A stretch of 64,000 nt of DNA from Sphingopyxis sp. LC363 (GTDB lineage Bacteria > Pseudomonadota > Alphaproteobacteria > Sphingomonadales > Sphingomonadaceae), in contig NZ_JNFC01000034.1 of the NCBI RefSeq assembly GCF_000756385.1, positions 149,532-213,531 on the forward strand, given 5' to 3'. Both the position numbers and the translations under genes were made by a program. Positions within the stretch are counted from its first letter, which is position 1. Every line of letters begins with the position of its first letter. Positions 55,802 through 63,829 of this stretch are shown here, in pieces. Under the pieces are notes generated by a model. It ran no database searches, was not told the origin of the DNA, and saw only the letters and a list, made by a program, of their open reading frames with translations.

Positions 55802-57014
55802 GACGCCGAAAATGGCAGAAACTGCCCCAGACTGCCATGGTGGCGCGCGCCAGGTGAATGCGTCGTCGCGCCGCGCGATGCTGCGCGGGCTCGGCGTGAT
55901 GGCGATGGCGGGGCTGCTGGCGGCGTGCCAGGTCGTGCCGAAAACCGGCGGCCCGGCGACCCCGCCGCCGCCGACCGACCCGACCGACAATGTCGGCCCC
56001 GGGCTGCCCACCGATACCGATCGTCACCGCGTTGCGCTGCTCGTGCCGCAGACGGGGCCCAACGCCGACGTCGGCACCGCGATCGCCAATGCGACGACGC
56101 TGGCGTTGCTCGATACGCGCACCGAGCGCGTGCGCATCACGACTTACGACACCGCGCTCGGCGCCGCCGCCGCGGCGCGGCAGGCGGTCGCCGACGGCAA
56201 CAAGCTGATCCTCGGGCCGCTGCTCAGCGAGGATGTCTCGGCGGTCGCGCCGATTGCGCGCGGCGCGAAGGTGCCGGTGCTGAGCTTTTCGAACGACAGC
56301 AGCGTCGCGGGCAACGGCGTCTTCATCATGGGCTTCGTCCCCGGCCAGTCCGTCGAGCGTATCGTCGCCTTTTCGCGATCGAAAGGCCATCAACGCTTCG
56401 GCGCGCTCGTGCCCAAGAATGTCTATGGCGACCGCTCGGCCGCCTCGTTCCGCGCCGCGGTCGCCAAGGCGGGCGGCACTTTGGTCGCGGTCGAAAGCTA
56501 TGACCGCAGCGCGACCGCGCTGTCGGGCGCGGCGCGGCGGCTCGCCAATGCGGGCGCGATCGACGCGGTGCTGATCGCCGACAGCGGCGGCAACGCCATT
56601 CGCGCCGTGCCGGTGATCAAGGGCACGGGGAGCAAGCAGATCCTCGGCACCGAGCTGTGGAACACCGATGCCGCGCTCGGCAGCAATGCCGCGATGCGCG
56701 GGGCGTGGTTCGCCAGCGTCTCCGACGGGCTTTATAGCCAGCTTGCGACCAAATATCGCACCCGCTTCGGCCGGCCGCCGTACCGGCTCGCCAGCCTCGG
56801 CTATGATTCGGTGCTGCTGACGGTGCGCATCGCGCGCGACTGGAAGCCGGGGAGCAATTTCCCGGCGAACCGCCTGCTCGCCGCCGACGGCTTCGGGGGG
56901 ATCGACGGCATTTTCCGCTTCAACAACCGCGGCATCGCCGAGCGCGCGCTCGAGGTCAGCGAAATCGGCGCCGGCGGCTTTCGCGTGATCGACCCTGCGC
57001 CGACGAAATGGTGA
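55785..57014 (+). CDS. LpoA-like penicillin-binding-protein activator lipoprotein
   Basis: The 409-residue protein has a lipobox (LLAAC, about 44-48) preceded by a long hydrophilic stretch, a Pro-rich linker, and a type I periplasmic-binding domain (HRVALLVPQTGPNADVG, KLILGPLLSEDVSAVAPIA, VPVLSFSNDS, FGALVPKNVYGDRSAASF). This is the C-terminal half of LpoA, which in E. coli activates the peptidoglycan synthase PBP1a. The TPR N-terminal half is missing, as is usual in alphaproteobacteria. The start at 55785 has AGGGAGA at good spacing. Its neighbours rsmI and yraN support the assignment. Confidence 0.85.
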   Translation: MFESGMTPKMAETAPDCHGGARQVNASSRRAMLRGLGVMAMAGLLAACQVVPKTGGPATPPPPTDPTDNVGPGLPTDTDRHRVALLVPQTGPNADVGTAIANATTLALLDTRTERVRITTYDTALGAAAAARQAVADGNKLILGPLLSEDVSAVAPIARGAKVPVLSFSNDSSVAGNGVFIMGFVPGQSVERIVAFSRSKGHQRFGALVPKNVYGDRSAASFRAAVAKAGGTLVAVESYDRSATALSGAARRLANAGAIDAVLIADSGGNAIRAVPVIKGTGSKQILGTELWNTDAALGSNAAMRGAWFASVSDGLYSQLATKYRTRFGRPPYRLASLGYDSVLLTVRIARDWKPGSNFPANRLLAADGFGGIDGIFRFNNRGIAERALEVSEIGAGGFRVIDPAPTKW

Positions 57015-57070
57015 GCCGCGATTGAGCGTGGCAGACCGGCCACAGTTGGCCGAAAACCGCTATCGGAAAA

Positions 57071-57097
57071 GCGCGGCGGCCTTTACGCCCGCCGCGC
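57071..57097 (+). other. Strong stem in the infC leader
   Basis: Nine-base perfect stem GCGCGGCGG / CCGCCGCGC with a nine-base loop, between the LpoA-like stop (57014) and infC. No T-run follows, so it may be a Rho-dependent end or a leader structure for infC. The remaining 159-bp gap holds no gene. Confidence 0.4.
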
Positions 57098-57173
57098 GAT
57101 CACTATATGACAGTCGCGCGCGTTCCGGCGTCGATTCCGCACGCGCGTTCGATATGTTTCAGGAGATACAGCT

Positions 57174-57722
57174 ATACCACCGCCCATGACCCGTCGCCCG
57201 ATGGCACCGATGCCGCCCAAGAACGGCCCGCGTTACAATGAATTCATCGCCTCCCCCAAAGTCCGCGTGATCGACGAGGAAGGCGAAAATCTGGGCGTCA
57301 TGCTAACAGCCGAGGCGATCGAGCAGGCGGCCGAGGTCGGGCTCGACCTGGTCGAAGTATCTCCCAACGCCGATCCGCCGGTGTGCAAATTCCTCGACGT
57401 CGGCAAGTTCAAATACGAGGCGCAGAAAAAGGCGAACCTCGCACGCAAGAGCCAGAAGACGCAGGAAATCAAAGAGATCAAGATGCGTCCGAATATCGAC
57501 GATCATGATTTCGATGTGAAGATGAAGAAGGTCTTCGACTTCCTCGAGGAAGGCGACAAGGTCAAGATGACCATGCGTTTCCGCGGCCGCGAAATGAGCC
57601 ACACCCAGCTCGGACTCAACGTGCTCCAGCGCGTCGCCGAGATGACCGCCGAGGTCGCGAAGGTCGAGGCGCACCCGCGCACCGAGGGCCGTCAGATGCT
57701 GATGGTGCTCGCGCCGAAATAA
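57174..57722 (+). CDS. infC: Translation initiation factor IF-3, with probable ATA start codon
   Basis: The factor checks the start codon and keeps ribosomal subunits apart. The N-domain reads [26 protein letters not shown] and [25 protein letters not shown]. The linker is [30 protein letters not shown], and the C-domain [17 protein letters not shown]. The first ATG is at 57186, but AGGAGA at 57161-57166 lies 19 bases before it, too far. An in-frame ATA at 57174 lies seven bases from that site and gives 182 residues instead of 178. IF-3 genes use rare starts for self-regulation (AUU in E. coli), so I place the start at 57174 and leave 57186 as the alternative. Confidence 0.9.
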   Translation: MPPPMTRRPMAPMPPKNGPRYNEFIASPKVRVIDEEGENLGVMLTAEAIEQAAEVGLDLVEVSPNADPPVCKFLDVGKFKYEAQKKANLARKSQKTQEIKEIKMRPNIDDHDFDVKMKKVFDFLEEGDKVKMTMRFRGREMSHTQLGLNVLQRVAEMTAEVAKVEAHPRTEGRQMLMVLAPK

Positions 57723-57730
57723 GCCATGCG

Positions 57731-57902
57731 ATCCTCCCTGTCGCGAAGCGATGGGGAGGGGGACCGCCCGTGTAGCGGGTGGTGGAGGGGCCGCTTTAAG
57801 GCCCCTTCGTCAGCGCTGCGCCGAAGGCGCAGTTTATCCTGAGCGCCTGCAAGGCAGTCGAAGGGCGCTGCCACCTCCCCATCGCTTCGCGACAGGGAGG
57901 AT
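57731..57902. repeat. 172-bp MITE-like element, copy B
   Basis: Same length and layout as copy A (28099-28270): terminal arms of 29 bp form a perfect inverted repeat here, and the body keeps the CAGCGCTGCGCC stem. It ends one base before the stop codon of the NRDE gene, between convergent infC and NRDE. Confidence 0.88.
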
Positions 57903-58604
57903 TTAAGAAGCGATCCGAAATTCGAGGGCGGTCGTTCCAGCGGGACGGCCGCCCGCTTCATATCGGCGCTCGGTCATCCGGACCGCGCCATCCGCCGAGA
58001 TCAGCACGAGCGTCGAGGCGCGCGTGCCATAGACGTCGCCGCGCAGGAACAGCGCGGGGTCGTCCCCGGCCATCAGCGTGTCGAGCAGCTTTTCGGGGTC
58101 GGTGCCCGCCGTGACGGCCGTTTCGAACCCAGCGCGCAGCCGTTCGGCGCGGGGGCAGGGGGCGTCGACGGGTTCGTTGGCGAGCGCGTGGACGCCGGGT
58201 TCGAGCGGCATGATCAACGGGACAGGCCGGTTGTTCAGCAATCGTGCCGCGCCGCCGTCCACGGCGAACAGGTTGAAGGCGTTGAAGCGCGGCAGATCCT
58301 CCGCCGCCGGGTCGGCGAAGCGCCCTTCGCCGCGCAGCAGGTCGGATACGAGCGCGCCGCGCGATTCCTTCGCGGGGTCGGGCATCGCGCCGCGGACGTT
58401 GGTGACGACGACGGTGCGGCCGCTCGGGCGATGGACGCCGAGCCAGGTGCCGCCCGCCCGCAGGTCGCGCCCGGCGACGAGACCGCTGCCGTCGTCCCAC
58501 TCGTGAAGCGGCGCGGCGGGGCGTTCGTGAAACTCGTCGCGATTGCCGATGAGGATGAGCGGCCAGTCGGGATGGACGCGGTGGGCAAGGGCGACGACAC
58601 ACAT
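57903..58604 (-). CDS. NRDE/TANGO2 family protein
   Basis: The 233-residue protein has the N-terminal nucleophile-type start MCVVALAH (Cys2) and the name-giving NRDE motif in LILIGNRDEFHERPAAPLHEW. GTWLGVHRPSGRTVVVTNVRG and RFNAFNLF follow. Family members include TANGO2/HRG-9, linked to heme transport in eukaryotes; the bacterial role is unclear. The start at 58604 is required by the Cys2 position. Confidence 0.9.
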   Translation of the reverse strand: MCVVALAHRVHPDWPLILIGNRDEFHERPAAPLHEWDDGSGLVAGRDLRAGGTWLGVHRPSGRTVVVTNVRGAMPDPAKESRGALVSDLLRGEGRFADPAAEDLPRFNAFNLFAVDGGAARLLNNRPVPLIMPLEPGVHALANEPVDAPCPRAERLRAGFETAVTAGTDPEKLLDTLMAGDDPALFLRGDVYGTRASTLVLISADGAVRMTERRYEAGGRPAGTTALEFRIAS

Positions 58605-58644
58605 GCCGCGCATATCGGGAGTTCGCGCGCCCTTGCCAAGTCTC

Positions 58645-58677
58645 TTGACAAATTGCTTGGTTGAATGTTCAATCAAC
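58645..58677 (+). promoter_or_regulatory. Promoter and candidate TetR operator of the DUF4287 operon
   Basis: A perfect -35 (TTGACA, 58645-58650) is followed after 17 bp by TTCAAT (58668-58673) as -10. The -10 overlaps an inverted repeat TTGAA-TG-TTCAA (58661-58672), inside wider GTTGA...TCAAC arms ending at 58677. This is a plausible operator for the TetR-type regulator two genes down. Confidence 0.55.
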
Positions 58678-58701
58678 TCATCTTGACGAGGGAGGACGCC
58701 G

Positions 58702-59256
58702 ATGGCCGACGAATTCGAGAAGATGGGCGAGAATTTGCGGGCGAAGACCGGCAAGGGACTCGACGAATGGGTCGCCACCGCGCGCGCGACCGGGATCGCC
58801 GGCCATATGGCGCTGGTGAATCACCTCAAATCCGAACATGGGCTTGGCCACGGCTATGCCAATATGATCGTTCATGCCGCGAACGCCTCCTCGTCGCTGT
58901 CGCAGGACGATGAGGCGCTGGTCGAAGCGGCGTTCGACGGCGCGAAGGCGCATTGGCGGCCGCTCTACGACCGGCTGACCCTGCTCGTGCAGGGTTTTGG
59001 CGATGACGTCGAGCTGGCGCCGAAGAAGGGCTATGTGAGCCTGCGCCGCAAGAAGCAGTTCGCGCTGCTGATGCCCTCGACCAAGGATCGCTTCGACATC
59101 GGTCTCGCGCTCAAGGGCGAGGAACCGGCAGGCAAGCTCGAACTGGCGGGAAGCTGGAACGCGATGGTGTCGCACCGCGTGCGGATCGCGGCGGGCGAGG
59201 ATGCGGAGGGCGATGTCGCGGACTGGCTCCGCGCCGCTTATGACCGGGCGGGATAG
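58702..59256 (+). CDS. DUF4287 / DUF5655 protein
   Basis: The 184-residue protein has an N-terminal DUF4287 part (ENLRAKTGKGLDEWVATARATG, LKSEHGLGHGYANMIVH) and a C-terminal DUF5655 part (DRLTLLVQGFGDDVELAPKKGYVSLRRKKQFALLMPS). The first is a helical domain with a GLGHGxAN turn; the second resembles a nucleic-acid-binding or transport-like fold. Function is unknown. An AGGGAGGA ribosome site precedes the ATG. It opens an operon with TetR and a small membrane protein. Confidence 0.85.
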   Translation: MADEFEKMGENLRAKTGKGLDEWVATARATGIAGHMALVNHLKSEHGLGHGYANMIVHAANASSSLSQDDEALVEAAFDGAKAHWRPLYDRLTLLVQGFGDDVELAPKKGYVSLRRKKQFALLMPSTKDRFDIGLALKGEEPAGKLELAGSWNAMVSHRVRIAAGEDAEGDVADWLRAAYDRAG

Positions 59257-59258
59257 GG

Positions 59259-59867
59259 ATGAATGCCGCCGACACCCGCCAGCGCATCCTGATGACCGCG
59301 ATGGAGCTGTTCTGGGAGAAGGGCTATCTCTCGACCTCGGTCGCCGACATTTTGTCGCGCAGCCAGGTCCATTCGGGCAGCCTCTACCATTTCTTCCCCG
59401 GCAAGCAGGACGTGCTCGTCGGCGTGCTCGAACTCTATCGCGACGGCATCGACGCGATGCTGCTCGCGCCCAATTGGGACGGCGTCGACGATCCGATCGA
59501 CAAGGTTTTCGCACTGCTCGCCGGTTATCGCACGCATCTGATCGTCACCGATTGCACCTATGGCTGCCCTATCGGCAGCCTTGCGCTCGAAATCCACGAA
59601 CCCGACCCGGTGGTGCGCGAGCTGATGGCGGCGAATTTTTCGAACTGGTCGGCGGCGATCGCCGGCTGCTTCGAGGCAGCCGCCGACCGCCTGCCGAAGG
59701 ACACCGACCGCAAGGCGCTTGGCGAGTTCGTGCTGACGGTGATGGAAGGCGCGGTGATGCAGGCGCGCACCTATCGCGACATCGGCTATTTCGACCGCAA
59801 TATCGCTGTGTTGCGCGACTATATCACCATATTGCTGGCGACCGAGAAATCTGCTAATTTCGCCTGA
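59259..59867 (+). CDS. TetR-family transcriptional regulator
   Basis: The 202-residue protein has the TetR helix-turn-helix (TRQRILMTAMELFWEKGYLSTSVADILSRSQVHSGSLYHFFPGKQDVLVGVLELY, about 6-60) and a helical ligand domain. The C-terminal part (CPIGSLALEI, ALGEFVLTVMEGAVMQARTY) matches the AcuR/YxaF-type branch. It starts 2 bp after the DUF4287 stop, so it probably controls its own operon through the inverted repeat at 58661-58677. The ligand is unknown. Confidence 0.92.
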   Translation: MNAADTRQRILMTAMELFWEKGYLSTSVADILSRSQVHSGSLYHFFPGKQDVLVGVLELYRDGIDAMLLAPNWDGVDDPIDKVFALLAGYRTHLIVTDCTYGCPIGSLALEIHEPDPVVRELMAANFSNWSAAIAGCFEAAADRLPKDTDRKALGEFVLTVMEGAVMQARTYRDIGYFDRNIAVLRDYITILLATEKSANFA

Positions 59868-59883
59868 TCTTTCTGAGGGGGAG

Positions 59884-60327
59884 ATGAATATGACCGAAGC
59901 CGTCAAAACGCCCTGGCACCTGTGGGTTGTCGGGGCCGTGTCGCTGGTCTGGAACGCCTTTGGCGCGATGGACTATACGATGACCAAGATGGGCAATGCC
60001 GAATATTTGGCCGCCTTCACGCCCGAGCAACAGGCCTATTTCACCAGCTTCCCGATGTGGGCGAATGTCGGCTGGGCACTGGGGGTCTGGGGATCGGTGC
60101 TCGGGTCGCTGCTGTTGCTGGTACGCAGCCGCCATGCGGTCACCGCCTTCATCGTCTCGCTCATCGGGCTGGCGATCAGCAGCTTTTACCAGTTCGGCCT
60201 GCATTATGGCGACCTGATGCGGATGTTCGGGACCTTCCCGATGATCTTCACCGCGGTGATCTGGGTCGTCGCGATTGCGCTGTTTCTCTACGCGCGGGCG
60301 CAGGCGTCGAAAGGCGTACTGCGGTAA
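59884..60327 (+). CDS. Four-helix small membrane protein
   Basis: The 147-residue protein has four predicted membrane helices (LWVVGAVSLVWNAFGAMDY, WALGVWGSVLGSLLLLV, VTAFIVSLIGLAISSFYQFGL, MIFTAVIWVVAIALFLYA). I recognise no characterised family. A GGGGGAG ribosome site precedes it. It is last in the DUF4287-TetR operon and may be the regulated effector. Confidence 0.8.
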   Translation: MNMTEAVKTPWHLWVVGAVSLVWNAFGAMDYTMTKMGNAEYLAAFTPEQQAYFTSFPMWANVGWALGVWGSVLGSLLLLVRSRHAVTAFIVSLIGLAISSFYQFGLHYGDLMRMFGTFPMIFTAVIWVVAIALFLYARAQASKGVLR

Positions 60328-60393
60328 TATCCGCTTTGGGGCGATGAGCGGTAAGATCATGTACCCCGGCGGCGAAGACTGCGCGGACGGCAA

Positions 60394-61182
60394 TTATTGG
60401 CCATAGGCCGCGCGCGAGCTGTTCGCGGGCAGCGCTGCCGCGCCGCCGGCGAGCATCACCGCGGCGCCGACCAGAATGAGCGTCGGAGCGTCGGCGGCGA
60501 AGGATTTGGTCGCAAGGTCGAGAAGATCGAGCCGGGTGACGAGCCGCCGCTCGCCGGGGCCGCTGACTTCGCATGCGATCATCACCGGCATTTCGCCGGG
60601 CATCCCCGCCTGCATCAGGCCGCGCCGGATTTCGCCCGCGGCCTCGCGGCCCATGTAGAAGGCGAGGGTCGATCCGCCGCGCGCCAGCGAAGACCAGTCG
60701 ATGTCGAGCGCGGCGCCGCGGCGGCTGTGCGCGGTGACGAAACGAACGTCACGCGCGACGCCGCGCAGCGACAGCGACATACCCGCCGACGCGGCGGCGG
60801 CGCTCGCGGCGGTGATGCCGGGACAGATTTGGACATGAAAGCCGGCATCGTTGAGCGCATCGATCTCTTCGGTCGCGCGCGCGAACAGCGTCGGGTCGCC
60901 GCCTTTCAGCCGGACCACGCGTTTGCCCGCCCGTGCAGCGGCGACGAGGAGCGCATCGATCGTTGCCTGATCCTTCGAATGGCGCCCCGATCGTTTGCCG
61001 ACGCTGACGCGCTCGGCGCGCGCGGGGATGAGGTCGAGGACGCCGCGCCCCACCAGCGCGTCGCAAAAGACGATGTCGGCGCGCTCGATCAACCGCACCG
61101 CCTTCAGGGTGAGCAATTCGGGGTCGCCAGGGCCGGCGCCGACGAGCCAGACGGTGCCGGGCGCAAAATCGTCAGGCTGCAT
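60394..61182 (-). CDS. cobA: Uroporphyrinogen-III C-methyltransferase
   Basis: The 262-residue SAM-dependent enzyme makes precorrin-2, the precursor of siroheme. Marks are VWLVGAGPGDPELLTLKAVRLI, DIVFCDALVG, VGKRSGRHSKDQATID, VVRLKGGDPTLFAR, GFHVQICPGITAASAAAASAG, LAFYMG and VMIACEVSGPGERR. It overlaps the nasA stop by 11 bp. Siroheme is needed by assimilatory nitrite reductase, which explains its place after the nitrate reductase gene. Confidence 0.95.
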   Translation of the reverse strand: MQPDDFAPGTVWLVGAGPGDPELLTLKAVRLIERADIVFCDALVGRGVLDLIPARAERVSVGKRSGRHSKDQATIDALLVAAARAGKRVVRLKGGDPTLFARATEEIDALNDAGFHVQICPGITAASAAAASAGMSLSLRGVARDVRFVTAHSRRGAALDIDWSSLARGGSTLAFYMGREAAGEIRRGLMQAGMPGEMPVMIACEVSGPGERRLVTRLDLLDLATKSFAADAPTLILVGAAVMLAGGAAALPANSSRAAYGQ

Positions 61183-63763
61183 TGCTGGTCTCCTCGGTCA
61201 GGATGCGCGCGAGCGCGGGGCGGCACGAGCCGCAATTGGTGCCCGCGCCGATCGCGCCGCCGATCGCGGCGACGTCGGCGAGACTCTGGTCGCGGATCGC
61301 GGCGACGATGGTCTTGAGGCCGATATCGAAGCAGACGCAGATGATCGGGCCGCGGTCGGCCTGCACGCCCGGCGCGCGGCCGGCGAGCAGGGTGGGGGCG
61401 ACTTCGGGCGCGGACAATTGCGCGATCAGCCAGTCGCGCGGGGGAAGTTCGCCGCTTGTCGTGACGAACAAGGCTCCGACGAGGCGGCCGTTCGTGACGA
61501 TGGCGATGCGTCTGGTCCCGCGCGCGGCGTCCTGCGCCTCGATGCGTTCGCCCTTGGGGAGCAACGCTTCGATGCTCTTGAGGTCGCCATTGCCCGCGAC
61601 TTCCCACATCACCCCCGAAGGCACCGCGACGCGCGTTGCCCAGAGGCAGCGCGGCGTTTCGGGCAGTTCGCGTGCGAGGAGCAGAAAGCCGCGCCATTTG
61701 GGGGTGACCGCGGCGATCGCGGCGGGGGTGCGCTTGAACCCCGGCTGGCCCGACACCGGATCGACGAGCGGGCGGGGGGGCAGGCCGGTGCGCCCGCCGC
61801 TCGCGGTGCGGTCGGTCCAGTGGATGGGGACGAACAGCTCCCCGGGGCGCTGACCGGGGTGGAAGGCGACGCGGTAGAGGCTGTCGCCCTGCGGCGTATC
61901 GACGCGCGCGAGGCCGCCGTCGGTCAGGCCGAGGCGCGCGGCGTCGTCGGGGTGGACCTCGACCAACGGCTCCTCGCGGTGCCGCGCGAGTTTGGGGGCG
62001 AGGCCGGTGCGCGTCATCGTGTGCCATTGGTCGCGGTAGCGGCCGGTGTTGAGCGTCAGCGGCCATTTGGCGAGGGGTTCGGGCAGCGGTTTTTGCGCGA
62101 CGGGGACTAGGCGCGCGCGGCGGTCGTCGGTCGAAAAGCGCCCGCCGGCGAAGGGGTGATCGCCGCCCCAGCGAAACGGGGTCATCGCGTCGTAAGCGGC
62201 GGTGCCGCCCTGCGCCGCGCCGGGCAACGCGAAGAGGCGCGCGCCGTCATTGTCATAGGTCGACAGGCGGCAATGCTCGCGCCAGATGTCGGCGGGGCGG
62301 TCGTAGGCGAAGGCGGTCTTCCACCCCATGCGCCGCCCGACTTCCTTGACGATCCACCAGTCGGGCATCGCTTCGCCGGGGAGCGGAAAGAGCGCGCGCT
62401 GGCGGCTGATCGTGCGGTCGCTGTTGGTGACGGTACCGTCTTTCTCGCCCCACGCCGCGGCGGGCAGGCGGACGTGGGCGAAGGCGCCGGTATCGGTCTT
62501 TTCAATCACGTCGCTCACGACGACGAAGGGGCAGGTCGCGAGCGCCTCGCGTACCGCATTGCCGTCGGGCATCGACACCGCGGGGTTGGTCGCCATCACC
62601 CACAGGGCCTTGATGCGGCCCTCGCCGAGGCTGCGGAACAGGTCGACGGCTTTGAGGCCCGGCTTCTCCGCCATCGTCGGCGACGCCCAGAAGCGCTGGA
62701 CGCGCGCGCGGTTTTCGGGGGCGAAATCCATATGCGCGGCGAGGGTCGAGGCGAGCCCGCCGACCTCGCGCCCGCCCATCGCGTTGGGCTGGCCGGTGAT
62801 CGAGAAGGGCGCGGCGCCGGGCTTTCCGATGCGGCCGGTGGCGAGGTGGAGGTTGGTGATCGCATTGACCTGATCGGTGCCCGCGGTCGACTGGTTGATC
62901 CCCTGGCTGAACAGGGTGACGGTGCGCGGGTGGGCGGCGAACAGCTCGTAGAAATGCCTGAGGTCGGCGGCGGGGACATCGCACGAGCGCGCCACCGACC
63001 ACAGGTCATTCCCCTCTCCAAGCTGGTCCCAGAAATCCTGCGGCACCGCGACATGCGCGGCGAGATAGGCTTCGTCGATGGCGCCCGCCTCGCGGCAATG
63101 CTGGAGCAAGCCGGTCATCAGCGCGACGTCGCTGCCGGGACGGATCGCGAGGTGGAGGTCGGCTTCCTCGGCGGTTTCGGTGCGGCGCGGGTCGATGACG
63201 ACGAGCTTGGCGCCCGCCTCGCAGCGCGCGCGGATACGCTGATAGACGATCGGGTGGCACCAGGCGGTGTTCGATCCGACGAGTATGATCAGGTCGGCGG
63301 CGTCGAGGTCGTCGTAGGTCGCGGGGACGATATCCTCGCCAAAGGCGCGCGTGTGTCCGGCGACCGCGCTCGACATGCAAAGCCGCGAATTGGTGTCGAT
63401 GTTCGCGGTGCCGATGAAGCCCTTCATCAGCTTGTTCGCGACGTAATAATCCTCGGTGAGGAGTTGCCCCGAGACGTAGAAAGCTACGCTGCCGGGGCCG
63501 TGGCGCGCGATCGTTTCCTTAAATTTCTTGGCGACGAGATCGAGCGCCTTATCCCAGCTCGCACGCTTGGCGCCGATCATCGGGTGGAGCAGGCGGCCTT
63601 CGAGCCCGACGGTTTCGCCGAGGTGCGTGCCCTTCGAGCAGAGACGGCCGCGGTTCGCGGGGTGGTCGGGATCGCCCGCGATCTCGACGCTGCGCTCGCC
63701 GGTCACCGTCGCGCGGATGCCGCAGCCGACGCCGCAATAGGCACAGGTGGTGCGGACCTCCAT
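61172..63763 (-). CDS. nasA: Assimilatory nitrate reductase catalytic subunit with C-terminal [2Fe-2S] BFD-like domain
   Basis: The 863-residue molybdopterin enzyme reduces nitrate to nitrite in the cytoplasm. An N-terminal [4Fe-4S] motif is visible at Cys7, 10, 14 and 42 (CAYCGVGC ... RLCSKG). Mo-cofactor segments follow (NSRLCMSSAVAGHTRAFGED, LVVIDPRRTETAEEADLHL, FSQGINQSTAGTDQVNAI, GQPNAMGGREVGGLA). After the C-terminal Mo-binding domain comes a BFD-like [2Fe-2S] module (ICVCFDIG ... GTNCGSC), as in NasA/NasC enzymes fed by NADH or ferredoxin routes. The start at 63763 opens directly with the cluster motif; a longer frame runs into a hairpin and low-quality sequence. Nitrite reductase genes would be expected upstream, beyond the window. 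Confidence 0.95.
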   Translation of the reverse strand: MEVRTTCAYCGVGCGIRATVTGERSVEIAGDPDHPANRGRLCSKGTHLGETVGLEGRLLHPMIGAKRASWDKALDLVAKKFKETIARHGPGSVAFYVSGQLLTEDYYVANKLMKGFIGTANIDTNSRLCMSSAVAGHTRAFGEDIVPATYDDLDAADLIILVGSNTAWCHPIVYQRIRARCEAGAKLVVIDPRRTETAEEADLHLAIRPGSDVALMTGLLQHCREAGAIDEAYLAAHVAVPQDFWDQLGEGNDLWSVARSCDVPAADLRHFYELFAAHPRTVTLFSQGINQSTAGTDQVNAITNLHLATGRIGKPGAAPFSITGQPNAMGGREVGGLASTLAAHMDFAPENRARVQRFWASPTMAEKPGLKAVDLFRSLGEGRIKALWVMATNPAVSMPDGNAVREALATCPFVVVSDVIEKTDTGAFAHVRLPAAAWGEKDGTVTNSDRTISRQRALFPLPGEAMPDWWIVKEVGRRMGWKTAFAYDRPADIWREHCRLSTYDNDGARLFALPGAAQGGTAAYDAMTPFRWGGDHPFAGGRFSTDDRRARLVPVAQKPLPEPLAKWPLTLNTGRYRDQWHTMTRTGLAPKLARHREEPLVEVHPDDAARLGLTDGGLARVDTPQGDSLYRVAFHPGQRPGELFVPIHWTDRTASGGRTGLPPRPLVDPVSGQPGFKRTPAAIAAVTPKWRGFLLLARELPETPRCLWATRVAVPSGVMWEVAGNGDLKSIEALLPKGERIEAQDAARGTRRIAIVTNGRLVGALFVTTSGELPPRDWLIAQLSAPEVAPTLLAGRAPGVQADRGPIICVCFDIGLKTIVAAIRDQSLADVAAIGGAIGAGTNCGSCRPALARILTEETSNAA

Positions 63764-63766
63764 TAG

Positions 63767-63788
63767 CCCCTCCCCTTCAGGGGAGGGG
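63767..63788. repeat. CCCCTCCCC hairpin just upstream of nasA
   Basis: Arms CCCCTCCCC and GGGGAGGGG around TTCA lie 3 bp before the nasA start. It belongs to the same hairpin type as the ends of 47311-47480. In this position it may affect translation of nasA or mark the end of the preceding gene. Confidence 0.65.
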
Positions 63789-63829
63789 TTGGGTTGGGGT
63801 TTGCAGGCGTCGCGCAAGGTCGCGGGAGC

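Noticed and set aside
57903..58778. Longer NRDE protein starting at 58778
   Set aside because: The family needs its catalytic Cys at position 2, which fixes the start at 58604; the extension overlaps the DUF4287 promoter.
62156..63766. 536-codon plus-strand frame opposite nasA
   Set aside because: Shadow of a well-supported molybdoenzyme; no motif, no ribosome site.
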